Below are positions 7,923 to 16,098 of a DNA stretch of 40,469 nucleotides, piece after piece. The DNA is from Desulfobacterales bacterium (GTDB lineage Bacteria > Desulfobacterota > Desulfobacteria > Desulfobacterales > C00003060). The stretch is from the NCBI GenBank assembly GCA_030616475.1, contig JAUWXF010000018.1:1-40469 (forward strand), in the 5' to 3' direction. The notes beneath the pieces are model-generated. The model was not told where the DNA came from. It searched no databases and saw only the letters and a list, made by a program, of their open reading frames with translations. The stretch's first letter is position 1. The number at the start of each line of letters is the position of its first letter. The translations under genes and the position numbers were made by a program.

Positions 7923-8669
7923 CTATGCTAGTTTGTCTTCTAAAGCCTTGACCATCTTCTCTGCCAAATCCAAGGCCGCTTTTGCCTCTCGCTCCGTGAT
8001 GTCTGCATGATATTCATATCGAGCCCGGTTTCTTAACCTTAAGCCCTGATTGAGCGCCCTGCCGATCTCTCGGGGCAGCTCCTCAGATTTTATGTATAGC
8101 CTGGAAAATACCTGGACGACACTTCCATGTTTTTTGGGAATGTCTTCCCCTTTTAAAATCAGGAGGCCTTTAGCACAGAGTTCTGCGGCATTATAGCTGC
8201 CATCGATGATCAATCGATAATTACTCAACTCCAGATTAGACCGACTCTGCTCAAAATACTCAACTGCAAGCGCCAAATAGTTACCTGCCTCACCCTTTTG
8301 GATCTCCTCCTCTGTCATTGTAAACACCTCCTCCTGATTCTCTAAAACTCTACGAAAGAAATAGACATCACTGTTCCGAAGCTTGTCAATGCATGCAACG
8401 AGCGGCTGGATGCTTTCATCGAATCTCAGGGCCGTCTCCAGACTCGCCTCGTCGCATGCTTCACCGACTTGTTGCAACCAATTTACAGCAACTATCAACA
8501 GATCGATGTCGCTTCGCTCCTCCACTTTTCCATCTCTAAGACTGCCAAAAAGGATGATCTTGGCTATCGAGTCTTTTACCTCAGATGAGAGGAGTTGCTG
8601 GACAAAAAAGCGGAGTGCTTTCCACTTCTTCCGGACCAAATTTTCAGCTGAAGTAGACTCAGATTTCAT
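7923..8669 (-). CDS. MNT nucleotidyltransferase-HEPN fusion protein
   Basis: A single 248-residue protein. Residues about 35-75 form a minimal nucleotidyltransferase domain (ILFGSLRDGKVEERSDIDLL, giving the GS and DxD motifs). Residues about 125-245 form a HEPN domain (YLALAVEYFEQSRSNLEL, KKHGSVVQVF, then RLRNRARYEYHADI with an Arg-rich/Tyr motif near the end). In two-gene HEPN/MNT modules the MNT AMPylates and silences the HEPN RNase; here both are in one chain. The start codon is preceded about 50 nt upstream by a tiny frame with a strong ribosome site and a promoter. Domain assignment is strong; whether it is a TA fusion or a housekeeping enzyme is not decided. Confidence 0.85.
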   Translation of the reverse strand: MKSESTSAENLVRKKWKALRFFVQQLLSSEVKDSIAKIILFGSLRDGKVEERSDIDLLIVAVNWLQQVGEACDEASLETALRFDESIQPLVACIDKLRNSDVYFFRRVLENQEEVFTMTEEEIQKGEAGNYLALAVEYFEQSRSNLELSNYRLIIDGSYNAAELCAKGLLILKGEDIPKKHGSVVQVFSRLYIKSEELPREIGRALNQGLRLRNRARYEYHADITEREAKAALDLAEKMVKALEDKLA

Positions 8670-8719
8670 GGGCTTCTACAGATTTTCAGACAAATAAGCG
8701 TTGAGGTATATTTTTTCTA

Positions 8720-8788
8720 TTACACAGGGCAGGACAAGGCAACTCTCAAATCGCTTATATCTTCTTCATATTTTGATCTTTCTCTCAT
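8720..8788 (-). CDS. 22-residue leader or truncated antitoxin frame
   Basis: An ATG preceded by GGGAGGAAACT (an excellent ribosome site) opens MRERSKYEEDISDLRVALSC then PV and stop. It lies between a promoter-like sequence and the MNT-HEPN gene, 50 nt from that start. It could be a leader peptide, or the surviving start of a deleted gene whose promoter now drives MNT-HEPN. No family is recognised. Confidence 0.4.
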   Translation of the reverse strand: MRERSKYEEDISDLRVALSCPV

Positions 8789-8809
8789 AGTTTCCTCCCT
8801 TGTTTAGTC

Positions 8810-8837
8810 AATATAAAATCTACCACCATGAAACCAA
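8810..8837 (-). promoter_or_regulatory. Sigma-70-like promoter before the MNT-HEPN gene
   Basis: Minus-strand TTGGTT (8832-8837) and TATATT (8810-8815) separated by 16 nt, located 21 nt before the ATG of the small frame at 8788. It directly follows the terminator of the upstream unit, which is where a new promoter would be needed. Confidence 0.5.
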
Positions 8838-8861
8838 AAAAGCAAGGGGAACGCCCCTTGC
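8836..8861 (-). terminator. Rho-independent terminator
   Basis: Minus-strand stem GCAAGGGG paired with CCCCTTGC (8854-8861 and 8842-8849), 4-nt loop, followed by six U. It lies about 120 nt after the end of the GT4 fragment at 8981 and separates the polysaccharide genes from the MNT-HEPN unit. Confidence 0.88.
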
Positions 8862-8926
8862 CATGATTCTACCTCATTTCCGACCAAATACGTAGTCAGG
8901 TTCAGCATGAGTAATGACCTGCCCTT

Positions 8927-9169
8927 CCTGCCTGCCCATCCTCTTTTTGGGCTTTTCAATGGGCGATGCCAGCCTATAATTCACTCTAAGAGACTTCTAT
9001 AAAGCCGATCCATATCAGCTACCAGCCTCTCTTTGCTGTGGTGTTTTAGGGCATATTCTCTTCCCCGCTGTCCGATTTCCCTGCATACATCAGGATGTTC
9101 CAACACATACTGGAGCCCCCTGGCAAAACTCTCCGCATCGCCCGGCTTCACCAAAATCCCCCGCTCACA
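8927..9169. repeat. Direct repeat, copy A (GT4 3' end)
   Basis: Nearly identical to 10252-10494 at a constant offset of 1325 nt. It contains the last ~65 codons of a GT4 gene and about 50 nt beyond the stop. It marks a recent segmental duplication flanking the DUF433/DUF5615 module. Confidence 0.9.
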
Positions 9170-9243
9170 AATTTCAAATCCAAGGTCCTTTGATTCCGGA
9201 GTCGGCAATGCCCTCTCAGGAATCAGTTCCATGTCGCCCATCT
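8981..9243 (-). pseudogene. C-terminal fragment of a GT4 glycosyltransferase
   Basis: The frame ending at 8981 encodes ELIPERALPTPESKDLGFEI, CERGILVKPGDAESFARGLQ and a tail EHPDVCREIGQRGREYALKH that is residue-for-residue the end of the GT4 at 10306-11427. Only the last third of the second GT-B domain is present. Upstream it runs straight into a truncated epimerase start read in another frame. It lacks the acceptor domain and the donor-site E-x7-E region and cannot be active. Confidence 0.85.
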
Positions 9244-9345
9244 TTACCCAAAACTGCCTTGAGCTGAAATGGGTAATCGGGACGCCAGTCGACTGCACAG
9301 GGCACTTCCGATGAAGCCGGTGCCCCCGGTTATTAGAATATTCAT
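9244..9345 (-). pseudogene. Truncated epimerase (SDR) start, copy A
   Basis: ATG at 9345 opens MNILITGGTGFIGSALCSRL followed by 13 unrelated residues and TAA. This is an intact Rossmann NAD-binding motif (GGTGFIG) with everything after the first helix lost, joined to a GT4 3' fragment. The DNA is closely similar to the second truncated start at 10131-10220. Confidence 0.85.
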
Positions 9346-9406
9346 TCCACATTTCTCTTAATCCGTCCACAGATTTTACAGATTAAACGGACCACTTGGG
9401 TGGGAA

Positions 9407-9778
9407 TTAAGCTGTATAAACCCACTTTGAACGCCTTGGCGAGACTATAACAAGATGATTCTTAAATTGCCCTGAAGAATGAAGCCGCAAAAATGGTAGG
9501 AGAAGCTCTATGACATTCCTGGATGTTGTCGGATTGACCTTCAGTCGAATTACGCCTGGGTGTTTGCTAAGCGGCAGGATTACCCAATCACCAAAATCAT
9601 CATCGAGAGTAACAAGAATTCGATTTTCTGCAATCGCTTTCTGCAATATCTGATAGTCATCTGTCCGGTCCTGGCCAACTTCGGAGGCACGCACAACATC
9701 GTGACCTTCACCACGCAGAGCCTGCGCTACATCCAGTCGGAACATCTGATCCAGATAAAGCTTAAGACGCTCAGGCAT
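9407..9778 (-). CDS. DUF5615 PIN-like toxin
   Basis: About 123 residues of the DUF5615 PIN-like family: MPERLKLYLDQMFRLDVAQA, with the first acidic residue of the PIN site, then DDYQILQKAIAENRILVTLD followed by DDFGDW, the strongly conserved acidic block. These proteins are predicted RNases paired with DUF433 antitoxins. I start at the ATG at 9778, which overlaps the DUF433 stop by 8 nt and gives the normal length; an ATG at 9805 would add an unrelated leader. Sits between two truncated epimerase starts, so the module probably arrived or was duplicated with them. Confidence 0.88.
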   Translation of the reverse strand: MPERLKLYLDQMFRLDVAQALRGEGHDVVRASEVGQDRTDDYQILQKAIAENRILVTLDDDFGDWVILPLSKHPGVIRLKVNPTTSRNVIELLLPFLRLHSSGQFKNHLVIVSPRRSKWVYTA

Positions 9779-10004
9779 AGGCTGCTCTAATCTCAGTGTG
9801 ATCAAGAGATGCCCTGGCGTAAAGCAAGGCTGCCTGGATATCTTCCTGCTTCAATTCCGGATAGCCAGCAAGCAGAGTGTCCCAGGACTCACCTTCTGCT
9901 ATCTGCTCCAGAATAACAGAGACAGGAATCCGTGTTCCTTTTATCACAGGCCTTCCATTGCAAACTCTCGGATTAAGCTCAATTCGATCCATTGGAATCA
10001 TCAT
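9771..10004 (-). CDS. DUF433 antitoxin
   Basis: 77 residues with the family signature DRIELNPRVCNGRPVIKGTR followed by IPVSVILEQIAEGES, a helix-turn-helix-like antitoxin of the DUF433 (Vap-B-like) type. AGGAGGGATTT precedes the ATG at 10004, deciding this start. The next gene, the DUF5615 toxin, overlaps its end by 8 nt, giving translational coupling. Such antitoxins usually repress their own promoter, which should lie in 10005-10130. Confidence 0.9.
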   Translation of the reverse strand: MMIPMDRIELNPRVCNGRPVIKGTRIPVSVILEQIAEGESWDTLLAGYPELKQEDIQAALLYARASLDHTEIRAAYA

Positions 10005-10130
10005 AAATCCCTCCTGACTTTCTTCTTATGATACCCGTCTATGACACAGGTGTCAATTTCAGTCTTAACTATTGAAATCAATTTCTCCCCCAATTTCCCA
10101 ATCTCCGTGCCCTGTGAAATGCGCTTACCC

Positions 10131-10220
10131 TCACCCCCCGATCACTTTATTATCGGGTGCCAGTCGACTACATAAGGCGCTTCCGATGAAGCCGGTGCCC
10201 CCGGTTATTAGGGCCTTCAT
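10131..10220 (-). pseudogene. Truncated epimerase (SDR) start, copy B
   Basis: ATG at 10220 opens MKALITGGTGFIGSALCSRL, then APDNKVIGG and TGA, again an NAD-binding motif with no enzyme behind it. It starts 86 nt after the GT4 stop, so the ancestral order was GT4 then epimerase. The similar copy A lies on the other side of the DUF433/DUF5615 module. Confidence 0.85.
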
Positions 10221-10251
10221 TCCACATTTCCCTTAATCGCTAAATTCTTTG

Positions 10252-10494
10252 CCTGCCTGCCCATCCTCTTTTTGGGCTTTTCAATGGGCGATGCCAGCCT
10301 ATAATTCACTCTAAGAGACTTCTATAAAGCCGATCCATGTCGGCTACCAGCCTCTCTTTGCTGTGGTGTTTTAGGGCATATTCTCTTCCCCGCTGTCCGA
10401 TTTCCCTGCATACATCAGGGTGTTCGAGCAAATACCGGAGCCCCTTTGCAAAACCCTCAACATCGCCCGGCTTCACCAAGATCCCCCGCTCACA
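10252..10494. repeat. Direct repeat, copy B (GT4 3' end)
   Basis: Partner of 8927-9169 with only a few differences. It covers the 3' end of the full GT4 gene and the start of the spacer after it. Together with the two similar epimerase starts this shows that a GT4-epimerase block was duplicated and then trimmed. Confidence 0.9.
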
Positions 10495-10519
10495 GACCTC
10501 AAATTCACCCTCTTTGGCT

Positions 10520-10640
10520 GTTAATTCCGCATTCGCTACATTCCGTACTCCGCAATCCGCAATCCGCAATCGGTACGTTCCGCATAGCGCCTGTCGGCTT
10601 GAGAACACTCCCGCATTCCGCACTCCCTGCCCCGTGAAGC
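10520..10640. repeat. Heptamer-type tract inside the GT4 reading frame
   Basis: Degenerate 7-nt units with core ATCCGCA/ATTCCGC between 10522 and 10572 and again near 10612-10626. It replaces or extends the loop between APVKK and CERGILV of the GT4 protein without a stop codon. Confidence 0.6.
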
Positions 10641-11032
10641 GCGAAGCCTTCTTCACTGGGGCGCATTCGGCAATCAGTTCTCTCACCCCTCCCACATCCG
10701 TAGCCACAACAGGCACTCCGGCCGCCATCGCCTCAATCACCGTCACCGGTGTGCCTTCATTATCCGAGGTCAAGGCGAGTACATCGAGATCAGCGTAAAG
10801 TGGAGCCAGGTCTCTTATCCAGCCGGTAAAGATCACTCGGTCTTCTAGATGCAATGTGTGTGTCAGGCTCTCAAGGTCTTTGCGCAACTCCCCATCTCCG
10901 ACAATCAAAAACCGGGTTTTATTGTCTCCTTTGCTATTTGTAAGCAGTTGTACCGCTTCAAGGAACAAGCGGTGGTTTTTGATGGGTGTCAACCGGCCGA
11001 TAATACCAACCAACCTGATTCCATCCTCCCCC

Positions 11033-11100
11033 CCGCCTGCCTGGCGTTGCGAAGCCCGTCTGCCATTGCAAGGCACGAGCGGGCAGGCATTGCGGGCAGA
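11033..11100. repeat. REP-like GC-rich palindrome inside a GT4 reading frame
   Basis: Inverted arms of the GCCTGCC / GGCAGGC type separated by about 40 nt. The same kind of sequence interrupts the RAYT start at 39444-39486. Here it adds codons in frame to the GT4 gene. Confidence 0.65.
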
Positions 11101-11459
11101 AAGGCCAAAATGCTCCCGGAATGTGCCCTTATTCCCTTTACATTGGCCAAAAGGTGTCAAATCAAATCCGAGGGGGATGACCCTGTACTGTTCTGGCCGA
11201 CCTATGCCAAATTCATCACGCAGCTCAACTTTCTGCTGCTCACTGACCACCACAACGGTGTCAGTTACCTTAGCAAGGATTTTCTCGATTCTTTGGAATA
11301 ACCTCGATTTGAAAGGAGAAAAGTAGCCGTGCAGGACATGGCCATGGAAGGTATGAACCACTTTGCATTGCGCATTGCGGATGGGTGCATTCTGCTCAAG
11401 TATCATCAGACTGTTGACCATGCACACTACGCAAGGTTGCCCTCATATGCGAATGCTTG

Positions 11460-12365
11460 CTATGGGCGTGTCAACGGGGCCGTCGTCAAACGAAAAAGCA
11501 TATGAAGTCCCAGAGCATAAGCAACCAGCAACGATCGCCAGGGAACCGAACCGTGATCTTGTTTTCTCGCTAATAGGAAGGCGCTCTTGTGAAAGTTCAA
11601 CTCACGCCTCCAAGGATGGTGCCTAGAGCTTCTCCCGACCAAATGGGTTACTCTGGGAACCGGGTAGTAAATTACTTGCCAACCCGCACGGCGCATGCGT
11701 TGGCATAGGTCAGCGTCCTCCCAATACATAAAAAATCGTTCATCAAAATACCCGACGTCTTCTATGGCATTGCGCCTTATGACTGCTGCAGCCCCTGAGA
11801 CCCAGTCCACTCTGTACGAACCTACTTCGTCGTCCAGCCTACAAAAACACGGAATATTCCTTCTTGTCCAACGATTATTCGGAAAGATTCGATTCAACGG
11901 GGAGACTCGACCGAATAGTAACGTGGAATAATTTGGAAATCCACGAGCTGAGCCCTGAATAGAACCGTCTTCATTGATGATTTTTGGCCCCATTACGCCT
12001 ACTGTCGGATGCTGCTCCATAAAGTCAACCGACCAGCCAATCATATCTCGATGGATTGTGGTATCCGGGTTGAGCAACATGATATAAGGGGCATGGCACT
12101 TTCTTATTCCGAGATTCACAGCTCGAGCAAAGCCAAGATTCTTGTCACTCCTAATAATGGTCAGGTTGTCAAAGAGCTTTGGGGCGCTGTTCCAGTAAGC
12201 AAGGCTTGGAGCGTTATCTACAACGACTATATCTTGAATAAATCCTCGAGAGGAACTGTCGTCATAGATAGAGGTGATACACCTTTCTAAATACTCGTAA
12301 GCTTTGTAAGTAACGATCACAATATCGATTTTATTATTCTGATATCCTCTAGTGATATTCGTCAT
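11460..12365 (-). CDS. GT2 family glycosyltransferase (rhamnosyltransferase-like)
   Basis: GT-A fold inverting transferase adding a sugar to the lipid-linked repeat unit at the cytoplasmic membrane face. IDIVIVTYKAYEYLERCITS opens the domain; VVVDNAPS, SDKNLGFARAVNLGIR and MLLNPDTTI (the DxD-like metal site, here NPDTT as in WbbL-type rhamnosyltransferases) follow, then YFDERFFMYWEDADLCQR with the catalytic ED. 301 residues is normal. Its ATG overlaps the flippase stop by 4 nt. The C-terminus (FRLTTAPLTRP) runs to the junction with the damaged GT4 gene. Confidence 0.92.
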   Translation of the reverse strand: MTNITRGYQNNKIDIVIVTYKAYEYLERCITSIYDDSSSRGFIQDIVVVDNAPSLAYWNSAPKLFDNLTIIRSDKNLGFARAVNLGIRKCHAPYIMLLNPDTTIHRDMIGWSVDFMEQHPTVGVMGPKIINEDGSIQGSARGFPNYSTLLFGRVSPLNRIFPNNRWTRRNIPCFCRLDDEVGSYRVDWVSGAAAVIRRNAIEDVGYFDERFFMYWEDADLCQRMRRAGWQVIYYPVPRVTHLVGRSSRHHPWRRELNFHKSAFLLARKQDHGSVPWRSLLVAYALGLHMLFRLTTAPLTRP

Positions 12366-13648
12366 GTTAGCTGGGCCCCTGGTATGTTTTGCCTGGCGAA
12401 TATGTTTCTCTTTGTGAAGAAAACAACATAGAATAACAACATCGACACCTCTGAGAGCAACGTTGACATGGCAGCGCCTACGTGACTGTATCTTGGTATA
12501 AGGTACAGATTAAGTAAAACATTTAACATAGTTGATATGACAAGAATTAGTGCCACCGACCTGTCGTTGTTAGACGCTATCGTCACATAAGAAAGACATG
12601 CGTTTACGAAAAGAAAAAAAACGACCCCTGACAATATGGTCAAAGAAAGCACCGAATCAGAAAATAGAGGCCCATAGAGCAATAAGACTATTTCTTTTGA
12701 AAACAAATAAAGGAGTAATCCGATGGCCCCCCCTGCCACACCTAGTGTGGTTAATGTCTTGTAAAAACTGGTCCTAAACGCTTCTATATCAGTAGAATAG
12801 TCCCCGGCAAGTCCTGGCAGCGCCGCAACAGTCACCGTTCCAGGGATGATGCTAAGAAATTCAATCAACCTGTAGGCCGCCGAATACATGCCCACGGCCT
12901 TCTCACCTTTCATCACCTCCAGCATCATCAAATCGATGCGAAAATAGATTGCACTCAAAATAAAGACCACGGCGAGCGGCCACCCCTTTTTGAACAAAGG
13001 GGCTATAGATCTGAACGACACATCGCTCAGGACCAACCTGAAATGTAGCCGCACCCAGCACCCGGATATAAGCAGGGAAATGAACTCGGCAATGACCAAT
13101 GCATACACGACTACGGCCAGCTCTTGCCTGACCGAGATAAAAAACCATACTATGGGCACCTTAATCACATTCGACGATGCCCACAGAGCGGCATGAAACT
13201 GGAACTTCTGGAAGGCGTCTCCATAATACCAGAAGCTTTGAGATAGGGAATTAAGGCAGATCACGATTGAAAAAATAGCCAATAATCTGATCATGTCCTG
13301 GTCGTCCAGGAAAAGCCAAAATAGACCACAGAAGCCTGCCATGACTACTAAAGAGGATATGAGCTTGAATGCCAGCACAGAGGACAGAAATCGATTCCCC
13401 TGCAAAGGGTGACGGCTCACTTCTCTCACCATAAGGGTATCGAGACCAAAATTAGCTCCAACGACTCCGGTCATGATCACGGCATTCAGAAAGGAATAGC
13501 CCCCAAAAATATCAGGCCCAAGCCGCCTTGATATGATCAAAATCAGGGCCAGTATAGAGAGGGAATTGATAAAACGCGCAGCAAAAAGATATGCAGAGTT
13601 TTTAACTAATCGCATCTGAGGCAGGATTTTCGAGTGCTCTATAGACAT
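12362..13648 (-). CDS. wzx: Wzx-type oligosaccharide flippase
   Basis: About 428 residues with twelve or more hydrophobic helices and the MOP/MATE-like polysaccharide flippase pattern: NSAYLFAARFINSLSILALI at the start, GPDIFGGYSFLNAV, GLDTLMVREVSRHPL, then helices to the end. It would move undecaprenyl-linked repeat units to the periplasm for Wzy. I prefer the ATG at 13648, which overlaps the upstream GT2 gene by 10 nt; a GTG at 13672 is the alternative. Its TGA overlaps the next ATG (ATGA). Second flippase of the window besides 35525-36991. Confidence 0.9.
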   Translation of the reverse strand: MSIEHSKILPQMRLVKNSAYLFAARFINSLSILALILIISRRLGPDIFGGYSFLNAVIMTGVVGANFGLDTLMVREVSRHPLQGNRFLSSVLAFKLISSLVVMAGFCGLFWLFLDDQDMIRLLAIFSIVICLNSLSQSFWYYGDAFQKFQFHAALWASSNVIKVPIVWFFISVRQELAVVVYALVIAEFISLLISGCWVRLHFRLVLSDVSFRSIAPLFKKGWPLAVVFILSAIYFRIDLMMLEVMKGEKAVGMYSAAYRLIEFLSIIPGTVTVAALPGLAGDYSTDIEAFRTSFYKTLTTLGVAGGAIGLLLYLFSKEIVLLLYGPLFSDSVLSLTILSGVVFFLFVNACLSYVTIASNNDRSVALILVISTMLNVLLNLYLIPRYSHVGAAMSTLLSEVSMLLFYVVFFTKRNIFARQNIPGAQLT

Positions 13649-14631
13649 TTTTTGCCCAATGCGGATTTGCACCTTTTGAAGAGATATTCATTTGAAAAAG
13701 AAGAAAGCAATTCGTTTAACGAAATCTTGCGTCGCACCTGAATCGCTTTTCTCTTCTTGCATACTTTCATAAAATTTATCAAAAAGTCCCCCTTAGCCTT
13801 CAGAAAAACAGGCACTCGTCCCTGCCTAAGAGCATGAGCAAAAGTCAATAAGTTATAAAGCAGATGCATCGGGAAACTTAGGAGAATGAGTACAAAGGGC
13901 ATGTTCTTGAAATAGACATATTCCACGTTACGCCGAGACTGATAGATCTGAAAATCGCTCCCCACGCCAATGGTTGCGCTAACCTTGTGGTGTACTATAG
14001 CATCCGGCACATAGACGCAGCGATAGCCAGCCATCTTGGCCCGAAAAGATAGGTCAATGTCTTCCCCCACGGCAAAGAAGTCCTCATCAAAAAAACCGAT
14101 TTTTTCAAGCATGCTTTTTCGGTACATGGCAGCAGCAGCACAGGCGCCAAAAACCTCTCTGTTCTGTTTATAATGGTCTGCCCACTTTCCATATCCTCTC
14201 CTGAAACCAACACCGGACAAATCATATCCATCTCCGGCAGCGTCAAGAATATTTTCATCGTCATAGCGAACAATACGAGAGGCACAGATTCCGATTCGTT
14301 CATCCTTTCTCATCTGGCTGTACAAACAGAAAAGCCAACCAGGCTCAACCCTGGTGTCATTGTTCAGTAGCGCAACAAATCTTCCCTTCGAAATAGCATA
14401 TCCTAAATTGTTTGCATAACAGAACCCTGTATTCTCGTGGAGGCCCACAACCTTGACCCAAGGGAAAGCTTTTCTGATCCACAAAACAGAATCGTCCTTC
14501 GAGCCATTATCAATCAGGATGGTTTCAAAGTATTTGAATGTCTGGCGTCCAAGGGAATGCAAACATTCTTCAAGGTGGCACCTCCCATTCCAATTAACAA
14601 TGATAACAGAAACTTGAATCTCAGGCCCCAC
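13639..14631 (-). CDS. GT2 family glycosyltransferase
   Basis: A 330-residue GT-A transferase of the rhamnosyltransferase-like group: VSVIIVNWNGRCHLEECLHS, ILIDNGSKDDS, ENTGFCYANNLGYA, ALLNNDTRVEPGW (metal-site NND/DTR) and FFAVGEDIDLSFRAKMAGYR (catalytic ED). A hydrophobic helix near residue 245 (VLILLSFPMHLLYNLLTFAH) suggests membrane association. Acts in the cytoplasm on the growing lipid-linked chain. It ends in the start of the wzx gene by 10 nt and follows the polymerase gene by 53 nt. Confidence 0.92.
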   Translation of the reverse strand: MGPEIQVSVIIVNWNGRCHLEECLHSLGRQTFKYFETILIDNGSKDDSVLWIRKAFPWVKVVGLHENTGFCYANNLGYAISKGRFVALLNNDTRVEPGWLFCLYSQMRKDERIGICASRIVRYDDENILDAAGDGYDLSGVGFRRGYGKWADHYKQNREVFGACAAAAMYRKSMLEKIGFFDEDFFAVGEDIDLSFRAKMAGYRCVYVPDAIVHHKVSATIGVGSDFQIYQSRRNVEYVYFKNMPFVLILLSFPMHLLYNLLTFAHALRQGRVPVFLKAKGDFLINFMKVCKKRKAIQVRRKISLNELLSSFSNEYLFKRCKSALGKKCL

Positions 14632-14684
14632 CTTTATGCTATTCCGTTTACACTCTTATTATTAACCAATTCATCAGCTATTTG

Positions 14685-16022
14685 TTACGCTTGTTTCGAT
14701 GGGTGTATTACTTTGTTGAAACGACTGTACAAAGTGCCCGGTAGTGACTTCACAGTGTGTAAATCCAGCATAATCAAAAATCCGGTTGCAAACAAAACGA
14801 AAGCAGCAATAATAGAGTTCCAGATCCAAATACTCGTGCAAAAACTCCACAATACCGTAGCGTAAAAAGCTGCCAATATTGGCATGACTCGAGCATCTCC
14901 CTGAAGCACTCGTTGATAGACACGGCTGGCAAGAAATGCAACCAAAAAAAGGATGAATAAAGATCCTAAAGGACTGAAGTCCTCTATTAGAACCCGGAAA
15001 ACCGTGTATATTGTACTCGTGTCACCACTGGACAGAGTGACTGTTTCCGTAAACAAACCGACTTCACGTTCACGTATCCCCAACAAGTCAAAAATTCCCG
15101 CAAAAGTGTACGAACCAGGCAATGGACTCTTAACTTCAAGTCCCCTTCTCTCAAACCAATTAGAAAACACTGCCATGTGGCCGAACGCAACATTACAGAC
15201 TATAGCATATGACCGTGCTGCAATGGAATCTGTATCTATGGATCCTCTGCGAGCAAATCCGGCCCCCGCAACAATAATCAACAATAGAACTACAACAAGT
15301 AATCCTGAAATTAGATGTCGCTTTGTAAAGAGCTGATAGTGACAAAGTAAAACTCGAGTTGCAAGGTACGAACTGATCCATAATACAATTGAGATTATAG
15401 TAAATCCTCTGAGCGTAAAAACAGCCGTCATTAGCAAAGCCGGCAATATGGGTAGGGCTGCTATTATCACATAACGTCGACGTTGACTTATAGCGACCAA
15501 AATCCCGCCGAACAAGGGACCTGCGTAAAGGAACATATTAAGAAATTGGCTCAGGAACGGTCTATAAGTCCTATCGTAGCGGTGGCTTGCAATTTTACGT
15601 GCAACATTCAAGAGTTCTTCCATTGACAACAAAGACCCCAGATTCTGCACGGCAGAGTTAAGAACAATAACAAACGATATCAGACCCACAATTGAGCAAC
15701 ATATAACAACCGAACTGATGAACAACACCTGCGAACCAGAAAATACTACATTCTGTGTCCTCACTTGCTTTTCTTTCCTGCCAACGGCTCCTACAAAATC
15801 GCCAAGCAGAACTGTCAGTGTTGACAAAAAGATCCAATATACCGCGCCAGCACTTACTTTGTCACCTGGAGACAAAACCAAGGGACCAACACAGGCTACA
15901 CCCCAGTATAGCACAAAAAATGCACCTGGTTCCAGCCAACTCCTTTTTATGACACGGGCACTAATTCCCAATAATACAAATGGCAAACCTGCCCAAAGTG
16001 CTATGGTCAAAAACTGCTTCAT
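14685..16022 (-). CDS. wzy: Wzy-type oligosaccharide repeat-unit polymerase
   Basis: 445 residues, about eleven to twelve membrane helices and one large extracytoplasmic loop (residues about 290-350) containing GSYTFAGIFDLLGIREREVG and GDTSTIYTVFRVLIEDFSPL. The ST-x-YT and FGPxG-like pieces of this loop are typical of O-antigen polymerases of the Wzy/EpsG-like class. It would polymerise repeat units in the periplasm. Sequence is poorly conserved in this family, so the call rests on topology, loop and position among Wzx and GT2 genes. The ribosome site before ATG 16022 is weak. Confidence 0.8.
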   Translation of the reverse strand: MKQFLTIALWAGLPFVLLGISARVIKRSWLEPGAFFVLYWGVACVGPLVLSPGDKVSAGAVYWIFLSTLTVLLGDFVGAVGRKEKQVRTQNVVFSGSQVLFISSVVICCSIVGLISFVIVLNSAVQNLGSLLSMEELLNVARKIASHRYDRTYRPFLSQFLNMFLYAGPLFGGILVAISQRRRYVIIAALPILPALLMTAVFTLRGFTIISIVLWISSYLATRVLLCHYQLFTKRHLISGLLVVVLLLIIVAGAGFARRGSIDTDSIAARSYAIVCNVAFGHMAVFSNWFERRGLEVKSPLPGSYTFAGIFDLLGIREREVGLFTETVTLSSGDTSTIYTVFRVLIEDFSPLGSLFILFLVAFLASRVYQRVLQGDARVMPILAAFYATVLWSFCTSIWIWNSIIAAFVLFATGFLIMLDLHTVKSLPGTLYSRFNKVIHPSKQA

Positions 16023-16098
16023 TATTTCGGATCTCGTAACAACATTTCAAATACCGGAATTCCCTTAAATCCGTTCCGTGACACTTTTTGTGCTCCGC

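Larger units (their letters stand above)
10306..11427 (-). pseudogene. GT4 glycosyltransferase with a lost N-terminus and in-frame repeat insertions
   Basis: A GT-B fold, GT4-family transferase. Recognisable blocks are VVHTFHGHVLHGYFSPFKSR, VGIIGRLTPIKNHRLFLEAV and VTVIEAMAAGVPVVATDVGG (donor-site E-x7-G region), ending like the copy at 8981. About 90 residues expected before VVHTFHGH are missing, and the frame starts in heptamer-like repeat (AQCK region, about 11363-11400). Two further stretches interrupt conserved sequence without breaking the frame. The first is a GC-rich REP-like palindrome at about 11033-11100 (between FGLS and RLVGI). The second is a heptamer tract at about 10520-10640 (TCCGCA-type units). 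The protein may still be made but is probably inactive. Confidence 0.75.
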
